A DNA stretch of 64,000 bases from Litoreibacter ascidiaceicola (GTDB taxonomy: Bacteria > Pseudomonadota > Alphaproteobacteria > Rhodobacterales > Rhodobacteraceae). A model generated the notes under the pieces. It was not told where the DNA came from, made no database searches, and saw nothing but the letters and a program-made list of their open reading frames with translations. The stretch spans positions 178,955-242,954 of the forward strand of contig NZ_FQUV01000007.1 in NCBI RefSeq assembly GCF_900129235.1. The letters are read 5' to 3'. Positions 26,331 through 35,704 of the stretch are shown here, piece after piece; the stretch's first letter is position 1; each line of letters begins with the position of its first letter. The position numbers were made by a program, and so were the translations under genes.

Positions 26331-27842
26331 ATGATCCGCCGCGCCTTCCGGCCCGCCGCGCGGCCCAGTCGGGCGCAGTTCGCTGCTGCCCTCGGGTTTG
26401 GTGCGCTTGGCGCGTTGGGGCAGGCACCATGGTCGCTTTGGCCGTTGGCGTTGCTGGGCTTCGGCGGGCTGATCTGGCTTTACCGAGCCTCCGCCACAGC
26501 ACCCAAAGCCGCATGGATCGGCTGGGCAGGCGGCGCAGGCTATTTCGCGGTGTCGCTGTTCTGGCTGGTGGAGCCGTTCATGGTCGATATCGCGCGTCAT
26601 GGCTGGATGGCCCCGTTTGCGCTGTTCTTCATGGCCGGTGGGTTGGCGCTTCTCTGGGCCACGGCCTTCGGTGTGGCGCGCCGCATTGGCGGGCTGATCG
26701 CGCTTGTCGCGCTGTGGACCGCAATGGAAATGCTGCGCAGCGTTTTGTTCACCGGTTTCCCTTGGGCTACCGTTGGCCATATCTGGTCGGATCACCCGAT
26801 TTTGCAGATCGCGGCTTTTGGCGGCACTCCGGGTCTAACGCTGCTCACTTTGGCCATTGCTGCCGGCCCCGCTGCGCGCAAACCCCTTGTAGGATTGGCA
26901 GTATCTAGCATTCTATTGCTGGCAGGGTGGGGCTATGGCATCCGGCAACTGGCCACCCATGCTGCGCAGAATGCCGACATAACGGTGCGTCTGGTCCAGC
27001 CAAATGCTGCGCAGCATTTGAAGTGGGATCCGGAGCATATCGGCACGTTTCTACAACGCGCGGTGAACCTGACTGCCGCCTCTGCGGATATTGCGCCGGA
27101 CCTGATCGTCTGGCCCGAAACCTCGGTGCCTTACGCGTTAAACGATGCGCCAACCGTTTTGGAAGCCATTTCACGCGCGGCGGGCGGGCAGCCTGTGATC
27201 GTCGGCGGCAATGACAGGGTCGAGGAGGGATGGCGCAACACCCTCGTGCTGCTTGGCCCCGACGGCCGCAGGGAACAGACCTACCACAAATACCACCTCG
27301 TGCCGTTCGGCGAATACATTCCCTTCGGCGAGGCGCTGTCCAAAATGGGCATACGCGGTCTGGCGTCGCGCGACGGCGGGGGCTTCTCGAAAGGTCCGGG
27401 GCCAAAGCTGATTGATTTGCCGGGTATCGGCACCGCCTTGCCGCTGATTTGCTACGAATTGATCTTTCCGCGCAGCTTTATCGGCCTGCCGCGCCCCGAC
27501 CTGCTACTGCAAATCACCAATGACGCGTGGTTCGGCAACATCTCCGGTCCCTACCAGCATCTGGCCCAAGCCCGTCTGCGCGCGGTCGAGCAGGGCCTGC
27601 CGCTGATCCGCGCCGCCAATACAGGCATTTCAGCCGTGATCGACCCATGGGGGCGGATCACCGCGCAAACCGACCTGAATGTCGCTGCGATTCTGGACGC
27701 GGGTTTGCCTGTAGCTGCGCCTGCCACGCTCTATAGTCGACTGTATGACTGGCCGATGCGGGGCTTCTTGGTGCTGTTGCTGATCTGGCGGATCGCCGCA
27801 CGACGCCGTGTTTCCATTGACCATGCTTCGCCACAAGAGTAG
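26331..27842 (+). CDS. lnt: Apolipoprotein N-acyltransferase Lnt
   Basis: A 503-residue inner membrane enzyme with about seven N-terminal helices and a nitrilase-type C-terminal domain. The Glu-Lys-Cys triad lies in WPETSVPY, KYHLVPFGEYIPF and ICYELIFP. It adds the third acyl chain to lipoproteins in the inner membrane. ATG at 26331. Last gene of the phoH-ybeY-corC-lnt group; the lipoprotein at 13963 would be a client. Confidence 0.96.
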   Translation: MIRRAFRPAARPSRAQFAAALGFGALGALGQAPWSLWPLALLGFGGLIWLYRASATAPKAAWIGWAGGAGYFAVSLFWLVEPFMVDIARHGWMAPFALFFMAGGLALLWATAFGVARRIGGLIALVALWTAMEMLRSVLFTGFPWATVGHIWSDHPILQIAAFGGTPGLTLLTLAIAAGPAARKPLVGLAVSSILLLAGWGYGIRQLATHAAQNADITVRLVQPNAAQHLKWDPEHIGTFLQRAVNLTAASADIAPDLIVWPETSVPYALNDAPTVLEAISRAAGGQPVIVGGNDRVEEGWRNTLVLLGPDGRREQTYHKYHLVPFGEYIPFGEALSKMGIRGLASRDGGGFSKGPGPKLIDLPGIGTALPLICYELIFPRSFIGLPRPDLLLQITNDAWFGNISGPYQHLAQARLRAVEQGLPLIRAANTGISAVIDPWGRITAQTDLNVAAILDAGLPVAAPATLYSRLYDWPMRGFLVLLLIWRIAARRRVSIDHASPQE

Positions 27843-27858
27843 GGCAGGTCAATCATTC

Positions 27859-27905
27859 ACCGCCACAACGGCTTCCTGACGTGGCGGAGCATTAAAACCG
27901 GAGCA
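27859..27905 (+). ncRNA. SAM/SAH riboswitch of metK
   Basis: CCGCCAC (27860-27866) pairs with GTGGCGG (27881-27887). The intervening loop AACGGCTTCCTGAC and the downstream GGAGCA (27900-27905) match the SAM/SAH riboswitch consensus as I remember it (conserved ACAACGGCTTCCTG and GGAGCA). The GGAGCA is also the ribosome-binding site of metK, 7 nt before the ATG. Ligand binding should form a pseudoknot that hides it and lowers SAM synthetase production. Confidence 0.93.
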
Positions 27906-27912
27906 CTTCCCC

Positions 27913-29094
27913 ATGGCACGACAGAACTATCTCTTCACTTCGGAATCAGTTTCCGAAGGACATCCCGACAAGGTGTGCGACCGCATTTCCGACGCCGTTC
28001 TGGACGCTTTCCTTGCGGAAGAGCCCGAGGCCCGCGTCGCAGCCGAAACCTTCGCCACCACCAACCGCGTGGTGATCGGGGGCGAGGTCGGCCTGTCCGA
28101 TAAGAACAAGCTGCACGAATACATGGGGCGCATCGAGGACATCACCCGCGATTGCATCCGCGACATCGGCTACGAGCAGGACAAGTTCCACTGGAAAACC
28201 GTCGAGGTCACCAACCTGCTGCACGAACAATCCGCCCATATTGCCCAAGGTGTCGACGCGGCGAGTGGCAAGGAAGAGGGTGCCGGCGACCAAGGCATCA
28301 TGTTCGGCTACGCGTGTGACGAGACGCCAGAACTGATGCCCGCGCCGATCCACTACGCCCACGCCATTCTGCGTCGTTTGGCCGAGGTCCGCAAAGACGG
28401 CACCGAGCCGACGCTTGGCCCCGACGCCAAGTCGCAGCTGACCGTGCGTTATGTCGACGGCAGGCCTGTCGGGATTTCCTCGGTCGTGCTGTCCACGCAG
28501 CATCTGGATGAAAATATGACCTCCGCCGATGTACGCGCGGTGGTCGAGCCCTACATCACCGAAGTTCTGCCACGGGGCTGGCTGACGGGTGACACCGAAT
28601 GGTGGGTCAACCCGACCGGCAAGTTCGTCATCGGCGGCCCTGACGGGGATGCGGGCCTGACCGGACGCAAGATCATCGTCGACACTTACGGTGGCGCGGC
28701 CCCGCATGGCGGCGGTGCGTTCTCCGGCAAGGACCCGACCAAGGTGGACCGCTCGGCGGCCTATGCCTCGCGCTATCTGGCGAAAAACGTGGTGGCCTCC
28801 GGCCTTGCGAAACGCTGCACGATCCAGCTGAGCTATGCCATCGGCGTGGCCAAGCCGCTGTCGATTTATTGCGACACACACGGCACTGGCGAAGCACAAG
28901 ACGCCGCTATTGAAGCCGCTGTGGCGGGCCTGATGGACTTGACCCCACGCGGCATCCGCGAGCATCTGGGCATGAACCGCCCGATTTACGCCCGCACGGC
29001 AGCCTACGGACATTTTGGCCGCGCACCGGAGGCCGATGGCGGCTTCTCGTGGGAGCGCACCGATCTGGTCGAAAAGTTGAAAAAATCGGTCTGA
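27913..29094 (+). CDS. metK: S-adenosylmethionine synthase MetK
   Basis: A 393-residue enzyme making SAM from methionine and ATP. Seen: [21 protein letters not shown] at the N-terminus, [12 protein letters not shown] and the phosphate loop [19 protein letters not shown]. Slightly long insertions are normal for the alphaproteobacterial form. Start ATG at 27913 is set by the riboswitch and its GGAGCA. Translation is expected to be regulated by SAM through that leader. A terminator-like hairpin follows. Confidence 0.97.
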   Translation: MARQNYLFTSESVSEGHPDKVCDRISDAVLDAFLAEEPEARVAAETFATTNRVVIGGEVGLSDKNKLHEYMGRIEDITRDCIRDIGYEQDKFHWKTVEVTNLLHEQSAHIAQGVDAASGKEEGAGDQGIMFGYACDETPELMPAPIHYAHAILRRLAEVRKDGTEPTLGPDAKSQLTVRYVDGRPVGISSVVLSTQHLDENMTSADVRAVVEPYITEVLPRGWLTGDTEWWVNPTGKFVIGGPDGDAGLTGRKIIVDTYGGAAPHGGGAFSGKDPTKVDRSAAYASRYLAKNVVASGLAKRCTIQLSYAIGVAKPLSIYCDTHGTGEAQDAAIEAAVAGLMDLTPRGIREHLGMNRPIYARTAAYGHFGRAPEADGGFSWERTDLVEKLKKSV

Positions 29095-29116
29095 TCGCGA
29101 TCCTGCATATCGAAAA

Positions 29117-29151
29117 CAAGGGGCGTGCCAATGGCGCGCCCTTTGTCGTTT
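29117..29151 (+). terminator. Terminator-like hairpin after metK
   Basis: CAAGGGGCGTGCC (29117-29129) pairs with GGCGCGCCCTTTG (29133-29145) with two G-U wobbles and an AAT loop; the T-tract (TCGTTTG) is weak. Confidence 0.65.
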
Positions 29152-29200
29152 GCGGCATGCCCCGTTGCACCTGCCGCACGGCGCGGCTACACCGCCGCGC

Positions 29201-29911
29201 ATGAGCATATCAGACACAGATTCCACGACACCCCGACGCAACTTCTATGGCCGCCTGAAGGGCAAGACCCTCAACGCGCGCCAGCGGCAGGATTTCGACG
29301 AGGTCCTGCCCGACTTTCTGCTGGACGGGGTCAGCCGCGAGGACAACCCCGAGCGTGTGATGCTGGATATCGACACAATTGTTCAAGGCAAGCCCTTGTG
29401 GCTGGAGGTCGGCTTCGGCTCGGGCGAGCATCTTGTCCATCAGGCCAAGTCAAATCCGGACGTGCAATTCATCGGCTGTGAAATCTACGTCAATGGTGTC
29501 GCCTCCCTGCTTGGTAAAATCCGCCGCGAGGGGGTGAGCAATATCGTCATCCATCCGGGCGATGCGCGGGATTTGTTGGACGTGTTGCCCGCGAACAGCT
29601 TGGACAAAATGTTCCTGCTCTATCCCGACCCGTGGCCCAAAGCCCGCCACCACCGCCGCCGCTTCGTGACGCCAGAGCATCTGGACCCGCTGGCCAAGAA
29701 ACTGAAATCCGGCCACGAGTTCCGCGTCGCCACCGATATCGAGGACTATGTGCGCCAAACCTTGGAAGAGGTGCCGCCCGCAGGCTTCAAGCTGACCGAA
29801 AACCCCGCAGATTTGGGCACGCCTTGGGATGACTGGTTCTCGACCCGCTACGAGCAAAAGGCGCTCCGCGAGGGGCGTTCGCCGCATTACATGACCTTCA
29901 TACGCGATTAA
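29201..29911 (+). CDS. trmB: tRNA (guanine-N7-)-methyltransferase TrmB
   Basis: A 236-residue SAM-dependent methyltransferase that makes m7G46 in tRNA. Seen: RLKGKTLNARQ near the N-terminus, motif I LEVGFGSGEHL, the LYPDPWPKARHHRRRF signature, and the C-terminal YEQKALREGRSPHYM. The frame is open to 29150, but ATG 29201 (MSISDTDS) fits the family. It lies between the SAM synthetase gene and rpiB. Confidence 0.95.
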   Translation: MSISDTDSTTPRRNFYGRLKGKTLNARQRQDFDEVLPDFLLDGVSREDNPERVMLDIDTIVQGKPLWLEVGFGSGEHLVHQAKSNPDVQFIGCEIYVNGVASLLGKIRREGVSNIVIHPGDARDLLDVLPANSLDKMFLLYPDPWPKARHHRRRFVTPEHLDPLAKKLKSGHEFRVATDIEDYVRQTLEEVPPAGFKLTENPADLGTPWDDWFSTRYEQKALREGRSPHYMTFIRD

Positions 29912-29932
29912 CTTTCAACGGGATCACCTGCC

Positions 29933-30382
29933 ATGACAGCCAAAACACGCATCGTTCTGTCCAGCGACCACGCCGACATCAAGTTGCGCCAAACCATCGC
30001 CGCGCATGTCGCGGGCCTTGGCTACGAGGTCGAAGACATCGGCCCGATGACGTCGGAAAGCACGCCCTATCCCCAACACGGCGAAGCCGCCGCGCGGCGT
30101 GTGGCGTCCGGCGAGTGCGATTTGGGCATCATCGTTTGCGGCACGGGGCAGGGCATTATGATGGCGGCCAACAAGGTCAAAGGCATCCGGTGTGGTGTGT
30201 GCTCCGACACGTTCTCCGCCCGCATGATCCGCCAGCACAACAACGCCAACATGCTGTCCTTGGGCGCAAGGGTGATTGGCGAAGGGCTGGCGCTGGATAT
30301 CGTGGACGCCTTCTTGGGGGCCGAGTTCGAGGGGGGTCGCCATGCGACGCGGGTGGATATGATTACGGCGCTTGAGGGGTAA
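29933..30382 (+). CDS. rpiB: Ribose-5-phosphate isomerase B
   Basis: A 149-residue RpiB/LacA-type sugar isomerase. Seen: VLSSDHADIKLRQ at the start, the active-site loop IIVCGTGQGIMMAANK with catalytic Cys, and RQHNNANMLSLGARV. It interconverts ribose-5-phosphate and ribulose-5-phosphate in the pentose phosphate and Calvin-like routes. It starts 21 bp after trmB. Confidence 0.95.
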   Translation: MTAKTRIVLSSDHADIKLRQTIAAHVAGLGYEVEDIGPMTSESTPYPQHGEAAARRVASGECDLGIIVCGTGQGIMMAANKVKGIRCGVCSDTFSARMIRQHNNANMLSLGARVIGEGLALDIVDAFLGAEFEGGRHATRVDMITALEG

Positions 30383-30560
30383 GCGTAGGAGCGCAAGCCG
30401 GGCGGTCGGCGGACCGGGGGTGGGCGATCTTTTATAGCAGTATGGCAGTTTATCTCGGCCAAGTTCATCTTCCCCCACAAGCCGGTGCGCCCGTAGCAAA
30501 ATCGCCGACCCGTGGGACGGTTCGACGATCGCCCGGCGCCTACGGCTTGGTTCCGGGCGG

Positions 30561-30586
30561 GGAAAGTCGGCTTTGAGCCCAAAGTG
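30561..30586 (-). repeat. Dispersed 26-nt repeat, copy A
   Basis: Its reverse complement matches 46499-46524 at 24 of 26 positions (CACTTTGGGCTCAAAGC core identical). It lies in the 236-bp gap 30383-30618, which otherwise holds only GC-rich degenerate sequence and no convincing ORF. Probably a worn copy of a genome-wide intergenic repeat. Confidence 0.6.
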
Positions 30587-30618
30587 ACTTGTCAGCATCA
30601 TACCAATAGGCGGTGCAA

Positions 30619-31212
30619 CTATTGTCTGTGGGGATCGTTTTCAGGGAGCGCTTCGCACAAATCCTCGGCGTTTTTCCAATCCGGTTTGGCGCTGGACCCA
30701 GTCTCGTCGGGAATAAAAGGGGAAGCTGCGGCCTTCGCAAGGTCAGGGATATAACGAGGACAGTTTGGGAAGATTTCGTCAGCGTCTACCCTCACAATCA
30801 TTTTGTAGCCTTCGGGGGTCGGACCATCCACCAGAGCGCAAGTACCGTTGACGCGTAAACGTTTCGGTTGTGCTCCAAATTCAATGAATAACAACCCAAT
30901 ACGAGGGGATTTCAGGGCATTGCCAAGACTGCGATACATGGAGTTTCCGTCAAAATCTGACCACTCCAACGTTGCCGGACCAGTCACCCGCACAAACCCC
31001 GGTGCGCCTCCCCGAAACGAGCAGTCGACACTTCGCCCATGTGCAGTTGCTAAGAAGAAGAACTCGGCGCATTCGATAAAACTGACATCTTGCTCTCGGA
31101 ACTCAGAAAACCGGCGATGTTTCTCCAACGCGTCTGCCATTCGGCGACCATCAAACCTGTCTTGTAATTCGCGGTGCCCGTCATGATACATGCTGGTTGG
31201 TCGATTGTTCAT
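30619..31212 (-). CDS. Pyridoxamine 5'-phosphate oxidase-like FMN-binding protein
   Basis: A 197-residue protein of the split-barrel flavin-binding fold: SFIECAEFFFLATAHGRSVDCSFRGG near the N-terminus and RSLGNALKSPRIGLLFIEFG in the middle. It is one of the broad PNPOx-like proteins, not canonical PdxH, so the substrate is unknown. ATG 31212 is preferred over the upstream frame opening at 31260 because CGGAGGG lies 6 nt upstream of it. It is convergent with rpiB and divergent from aroA. Confidence 0.85.
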   Translation of the reverse strand: MNNRPTSMYHDGHRELQDRFDGRRMADALEKHRRFSEFREQDVSFIECAEFFFLATAHGRSVDCSFRGGAPGFVRVTGPATLEWSDFDGNSMYRSLGNALKSPRIGLLFIEFGAQPKRLRVNGTCALVDGPTPEGYKMIVRVDADEIFPNCPRYIPDLAKAAASPFIPDETGSSAKPDWKNAEDLCEALPENDPHRQ

Positions 31213-31426
31213 TCCAAGCCCTCCGAGGTAGATTGAAGCCAGAGTATCACGAGGCAGCAATTTTGTGAACGGCAGCTAAGTCCGCATAGCTTCCCTTCGC
31301 CCCAGATGGGTGCAGGGAAGTTGGTCCAATTAGGCCATCCCCACCCCATGCACAAACGACGATGGACCCTTCGCCGACACTGGGCTATCACGTCAGGGCT
31401 TTTGACTGACCAGAAAGATCTGCCCT

Positions 31427-32773
31427 ATGTCCGGCCACGGTGACCCTATCCCAATGACCTCCCGCGCTGGCGGCGCATTGTCCGGCGAGGCGCATGTGCC
31501 GGGGGATAAATCCATCTCCCACCGTTCGCTGATTTTGGGCGCTATGGCTGTGGGGGAGACCAAGGTCTCCGGCCTGCTGGAAGGCCAAGACGTGCTGGAC
31601 ACAGGCCGCGCGATGCAGGCCTTCGGGGCGGACGTGATCAACCACGGCGGCGGGAACTGGTCGGTGCATGGTGTCGGTGTTGGCGGCTTTGCCGAGCCTG
31701 AGCAAGTGATCGACTGCGGCAACTCCGGCACCGGTGTTCGGCTGATCATGGGGGCAATGGCGACCTCGCCCATCACCGCGACCTTCACCGGCGACGCGTC
31801 CTTGAACGGGCGACCCATGGGCCGCGTGACCGACCCGCTGGCGCTGTTTGGCACCGAAAGCTATGGGCGCAAGGGTGGACGGCTGCCAATGACCATCGTG
31901 GGCGCTGCGAACGCTGCCCCCGTGCGCTACACCGTGCCGATGCCTTCCGCGCAGGTGAAATCCGCGGTGCTGCTGGCGGGGCTGAATGCGGCTGGCGAGA
32001 CCGTGGTGATCGAGAAAGAAGCGACCCGCGACCACTCGGAACGGATGTTGGCGGGTTTTGGTGCCAACCTGAGCGTCGACGACACCAAAGAGGGCCGCGT
32101 GATCACGTTGCTAGGCCAGCCCGAACTGAAGCCGCAAACCATCACCGTGCCACGCGACCCGTCTTCTGCCGCATTCCCTGTCTGTGCGGGGATCGTCGCC
32201 CAAGGCTCCGACGTGCTGGTGCCGGGGATCGGCCTCAACCCGACCCGCGCGGGGCTGTTCACCACCTTGCAAGAAATGGGCGCGGACCTGACATTCGAGA
32301 ACATGCGCGAGGAAGGCGGGGAGCCTGTGGCGGACCTGCGCGCCAAGTTCTCCGACAACATGAAGGGGATCGAGGTGCCGCCAGAGCGTGCAGCGTCGAT
32401 GATCGACGAATACCCCGTACTGTCGGTCGTCGCGGCTTTTGCCACGGGTAAGACCGTCATGCGCGGCGTCAAAGAATTGCGCGTCAAGGAAAGCGACCGT
32501 ATCGACGCCATGGCACGCGGGCTGGAAGCCTGCGGGGTGACAGTCGAGGAAGACGAGGATACCTTCACCGTGCACGGTATGGGCGCAGGCGGCGTTCCGG
32601 GGGGTGGCACATGCGCGACCCATCTGGATCACCGCATTGCCATGTCCTTTATGGTGCTGGGGCTGGGCACGCAAAAGCCGGTCCATATTGACGACGGGGG
32701 GCCGATTGCGACGTCCTTCCCGATTTTTGAGGATTTGATGCGCGATTTGGGCGCGAATATTACAAGGGACTAG
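31427..32773 (+). CDS. aroA: 3-phosphoshikimate 1-carboxyvinyltransferase (EPSP synthase), class II-like
   Basis: A 448-residue enzyme of the shikimate pathway joining shikimate-3-phosphate and PEP. Seen: [52 protein letters not shown] and KESDRI. Motifs such as [20 protein letters not shown] and [13 protein letters not shown] follow the CP4/class II pattern. The position that is Ala in CP4 EPSPS (NAATG) is Gly here (NSGTG). It opens the aroA ... cmk ... rpsA ... ihfB region. Confidence 0.96.
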   Translation: MSGHGDPIPMTSRAGGALSGEAHVPGDKSISHRSLILGAMAVGETKVSGLLEGQDVLDTGRAMQAFGADVINHGGGNWSVHGVGVGGFAEPEQVIDCGNSGTGVRLIMGAMATSPITATFTGDASLNGRPMGRVTDPLALFGTESYGRKGGRLPMTIVGAANAAPVRYTVPMPSAQVKSAVLLAGLNAAGETVVIEKEATRDHSERMLAGFGANLSVDDTKEGRVITLLGQPELKPQTITVPRDPSSAAFPVCAGIVAQGSDVLVPGIGLNPTRAGLFTTLQEMGADLTFENMREEGGEPVADLRAKFSDNMKGIEVPPERAASMIDEYPVLSVVAAFATGKTVMRGVKELRVKESDRIDAMARGLEACGVTVEEDEDTFTVHGMGAGGVPGGGTCATHLDHRIAMSFMVLGLGTQKPVHIDDGGPIATSFPIFEDLMRDLGANITRD

Positions 32774-32778
32774 GGTTT

Positions 32779-33360
32779 ATGCAGAAGTATTTTGCGAGTG
32801 TTGTTGTCGGTGGCGAAGGTGAATTGGACGCCAACTCGCGCATTTTTGTCGGGCATTCCGACAGCATGGCGCAGTTTCTGGCCACACTGATGATGGCCTT
32901 TGACCAAGACGGCACCAAGCTGCTTTTGCTGCGCCGCGCCGCGTTGCTGGATGATTTCGAGGAGGGCGACTTTGACGCCCCGATCAACCTTGGCCCCGTG
33001 AAAGCGATGGACATGCAACCCGGCCGCCTGATCGCGGGTGACCCCTATCCCGGCGCATTGCCACAGGCCTTGCCCGAAAGCGGCTGCAAAATGGCACTGG
33101 TGGAGCTGGCGGTGAAATCCGGCGGCGGCCAAGTGGCGCTGGTGGGCGTGAAGGCCGACAACGCCATTCAAGGCCTGCGCATCATGCTCAGCGACGCGGA
33201 GCAGGGCGGCGCGACGATCACTTCGGTCGAGGGGCTGATGGATTCCGAACTACATGCCGACGACGCCTATGACTTCGACGCCAAGCCAAGCGCGCTGGCG
33301 GCACGGGTCGCAAAGGGCGAGCATATCGCGATGAGCGAGCCGATTGCGTTCGGTTCCTAA
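32779..33360 (+). CDS. Conserved hypothetical protein downstream of aroA
   Basis: A 193-residue soluble, acidic protein with no signal peptide. Features seen: LDANSRIFVGHSDSMAQFLATLMMAFDQDG, LLLLRRAALLDDFEEGDFDAPINLGP and a C-terminal DSELHADDAYDFDA. I do not recognise a family. It starts 5 bp after aroA and overlaps the next membrane protein gene, so it is co-transcribed in the aroA-cmk operon. Confidence 0.65.
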   Translation: MQKYFASVVVGGEGELDANSRIFVGHSDSMAQFLATLMMAFDQDGTKLLLLRRAALLDDFEEGDFDAPINLGPVKAMDMQPGRLIAGDPYPGALPQALPESGCKMALVELAVKSGGGQVALVGVKADNAIQGLRIMLSDAEQGGATITSVEGLMDSELHADDAYDFDAKPSALAARVAKGEHIAMSEPIAFGS

Positions 33361-33856
33361 ATCCCTGCTTTGGGCGTGGGCGGTCGCGACCGCCGCGCTT
33401 TATGGCGTGTTGGCCTACGGGTCCTACGTCACCTTGCCCTTCCTTGCCCGAGGAACGCTCGGGTTCGACATGCGCCCGCTCGGAATGCCTGTCGACGAGG
33501 CCGAAAGCTACCTGACCGACATGTGGTGGCGCGCCGGGGTTTACTATACCGACGTTTTGCGCCCGCTGGACACCGCCTTCATCGCCGCCCTAAGCGTGCT
33601 GGCAATTGCCGTCGCGATGCGACTTGGAGGCCGTCTGGCGGTGCCGTCAATCGTGTTCGCGTTGGCCTATGCCGGGGCTGACCTTCTGGAGAACTACTAT
33701 GTCGGGTTGGTGATGGCCCCCGGCAGCACATCCACCGGAGACTGGCCGATTGACTTGGGGCTTATCACCATTGCCACCCGAACGAAGTTTGCGACATTGA
33801 TCTTGATGGCGTTATTCTTGCTCACCCAATGGAGGCGCTCTCATGCCCAAAGGTAG
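33344..33856 (+). CDS. Small integral membrane protein
   Basis: A 170-residue protein with about four hydrophobic segments (about 7-30, 75-95, 97-117 and 140-162). TTG start at 33344 overlaps the preceding gene by 17 bp, and its end overlaps the GFA gene by 14 bp, which supports translational coupling. Acidic conserved-looking residues (DLLENYYVG) lie between helices. Family not recognised. Confidence 0.65.
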   Translation: MRSVPKSLLWAWAVATAALYGVLAYGSYVTLPFLARGTLGFDMRPLGMPVDEAESYLTDMWWRAGVYYTDVLRPLDTAFIAALSVLAIAVAMRLGGRLAVPSIVFALAYAGADLLENYYVGLVMAPGSTSTGDWPIDLGLITIATRTKFATLILMALFLLTQWRRSHAQR

Positions 33857-34244
33857 CTGTCTGTGCGGCCAGATCACGTACACCGTCAACGGCCCGCTTC
33901 GCCCTGTTATCGCGTGCCATTGCCGGCAATGCCGCAAGTCCAGCGGGCATCATGTGGCCGCAACCTCGGCGGCGCGGGGCGATGTGGAGGTCATGGGGGA
34001 CGTCACGTGGTACACCTCCTCACCCACTGCGCGGCGGGGGTTTTGCGGCACCTGCGGCAGCCAGTTGTTCTGGGACGGGGCAGGACAGAACCTGTCGATT
34101 TCCGCAGGCAGCTTTGACGGTGACACGGGGCTAAGGCTTGCGGGCCACATCTTTTGCGCCGACAAAGGGGACTATTACGAAATCTCTGACGATTTGCCTT
34201 GTGCGGATGCGGAAGACCCCAAGTTGACGACACAGGTGCCATGA
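33843..34244 (+). CDS. GFA (glutathione-dependent formaldehyde-activating-like) zinc protein
   Basis: A 133-residue protein with the zinc-binding GFA/CENP-V fold: CLCGQITY (about 6-13), [13 protein letters not shown] (about 25-37) and [11 protein letters not shown] (about 66-76). Related proteins bind zinc; formaldehyde activation has been shown only for Gfa itself, so the role here is open. It overlaps both neighbours (membrane protein before, cmk after, ATGA overlap). Confidence 0.88.
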   Translation: MPKGSCLCGQITYTVNGPLRPVIACHCRQCRKSSGHHVAATSAARGDVEVMGDVTWYTSSPTARRGFCGTCGSQLFWDGAGQNLSISAGSFDGDTGLRLAGHIFCADKGDYYEISDDLPCADAEDPKLTTQVP

Positions 34245-34861
34245 AATTCACAGTAGCAATCGACGGGCCAGCCGCAGCCGGAAAAGGGACATTGTCCAAG
34301 CGGGTGGCGGAAGAATTCGGCTTCGCGCATCTGGACACCGGACTGCTCTATCGCGCTACAGGAGCGCGGGTTCTTGCAGGGGCCGACTCGGTGGAGGCGG
34401 CGACAAGCCTCGAGCCCGAGGATATGGAGCGCGACGATTTGCGGACTACGGCTGTGGCACAAGCGGCTTCCAAGGTTGCAGCGATCCCGGAGGTCCGCGC
34501 AGCACTGGTGCAGTTCCAGCGCGACTTTGCCCGCCGCGAGGGCGGTGCCGTGCTGGACGGGCGCGACATCGGAACGGTGATTTGCCCCGATGCGGATGTG
34601 AAGCTGTTCGTCACGGCCTCCGATGCGGTCCGGGCGGAGCGGCGCTATCTGGAGCTGTCGGCCAACGGCCACGAGGTCACCCGCGAGGGTGTACTGCGAG
34701 ACCTGACGGAGCGCGACGCCCGCGACCGTGACCGCGAAACGGCCCCGATGGCGGCGGCTGAGGACGCGGTGGTAATCGACACCTCGGACATGTTCATTCA
34801 CGACGCGGTTGCGGCCGCAACCCGAGTGGTTCGGGCGCGGCTAAAGGCTGTCTCGGACTGA
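34241..34861 (+). CDS. cmk: Cytidylate kinase
   Basis: A 206-residue P-loop kinase phosphorylating CMP/dCMP. Seen: [34 protein letters not shown], the switch region [24 protein letters not shown] and [10 protein letters not shown]. The ATG at 34241 overlaps the GFA stop; the upstream frame opening at 34199 adds an unlikely extension. Together with aroA and rpsA this is the usual aroA-cmk-rpsA set, though two minus-strand genes lie before rpsA here. Confidence 0.95.
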   Translation: MKFTVAIDGPAAAGKGTLSKRVAEEFGFAHLDTGLLYRATGARVLAGADSVEAATSLEPEDMERDDLRTTAVAQAASKVAAIPEVRAALVQFQRDFARREGGAVLDGRDIGTVICPDADVKLFVTASDAVRAERRYLELSANGHEVTREGVLRDLTERDARDRDRETAPMAAAEDAVVIDTSDMFIHDAVAAATRVVRARLKAVSD

Positions 34862-35100
34862 GAGTAGATAGGCGGCCGCCCATTTCGGGCTGCGGTCATC
34901 TTTGCTGCAGGCGTTACCCTGCATCCCTTCGGGGTCAAGTACCCCTATATGTGCCGGCGGTCGCGGGAAACTCCTTGCGCGGAGCCATGGACCACAGATC
35001 GAATGCGGGGCGTTGAGGTCGCACCCCGCGTTGGTTAACCGAGGACAGGGTATAGGGCCGATGCGTTAAGGTTTGGTGGTGGCAGCGTTCGGTGCCTTTG

Positions 35101-35508
35101 CTACCGGATCACATGAACGGCGCATTTTGCATGGCGGACGACTCTGGCGGCGGTGGAGCCCAAAAACAGGTCGCTGAACCCCGGTCTGTGCGATGCCAGC
35201 ACGATGCAGTCGATGTCATTATCGTTGGCGTAGTCGACGATGGAGCGCCCCGCATGACCGGAAATCATCTTCGGCGTTGAACCTGACAGATCCTTGGCCG
35301 CCTGAGCCAGAGAGGCCTCGGCCTCGCGGCGTGTCGAGGCCAGCACGTCGCGCGGAATAGAGGTGGTGACGTAGTCCGGAATGTCCTCAATCACATGTGC
35401 CACCGTGAATTTTGCATTCTTATCCGCCAGCGCACGCGCGACGGCATAGGATGCCTGAGTGTCGTGGTCTTTATCGAAAACGACCGGTACGAGGATGTTC
35501 TTATACAT
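35101..35508 (-). CDS. Universal stress protein (UspA family)
   Basis: A 135-residue single-domain Usp: MYKNILVPVVFDKDHD at the start, AHVIEDIPDYV in the middle and the ATP-binding end SGHAGRSIVDYANDNDIDCIVLASHRPGFSDLFLGSTAARVVRHAKCAVHVIR. The intact G-x2-G-x9-G(S/T) pattern suggests ATP binding. The frame continues upstream to 35754, but ATG 35508 with GGAGATGG upstream is the family start. It is transcribed against cmk and rpsA. Confidence 0.92.
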   Translation of the reverse strand: MYKNILVPVVFDKDHDTQASYAVARALADKNAKFTVAHVIEDIPDYVTTSIPRDVLASTRREAEASLAQAAKDLSGSTPKMISGHAGRSIVDYANDNDIDCIVLASHRPGFSDLFLGSTAARVVRHAKCAVHVIR

Positions 35509-35704
35509 GGTTCCATCTCCAACTGGGTTTCGTTTGAAGTGATACACCAAGCATACACGCACTGGCGTGGCTGGTCGTTGCGTTAGGTCAAGAGAGGTGA
35601 TGTGCGCCGTTCGCTTGATTGGAGAGGCTAATCGTCTAGAATTTTCTGATTGCGGAGGGCGTTCAGGTGACCTGAACACCCGTTTTTCATGTCGCAGAGT
35701 CTTC

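Noticed and set aside
27946..29241. 431-codon minus-strand frame opposite metK
   Set aside because: Antisense shadow; MetK and its riboswitch are clear on the plus strand.
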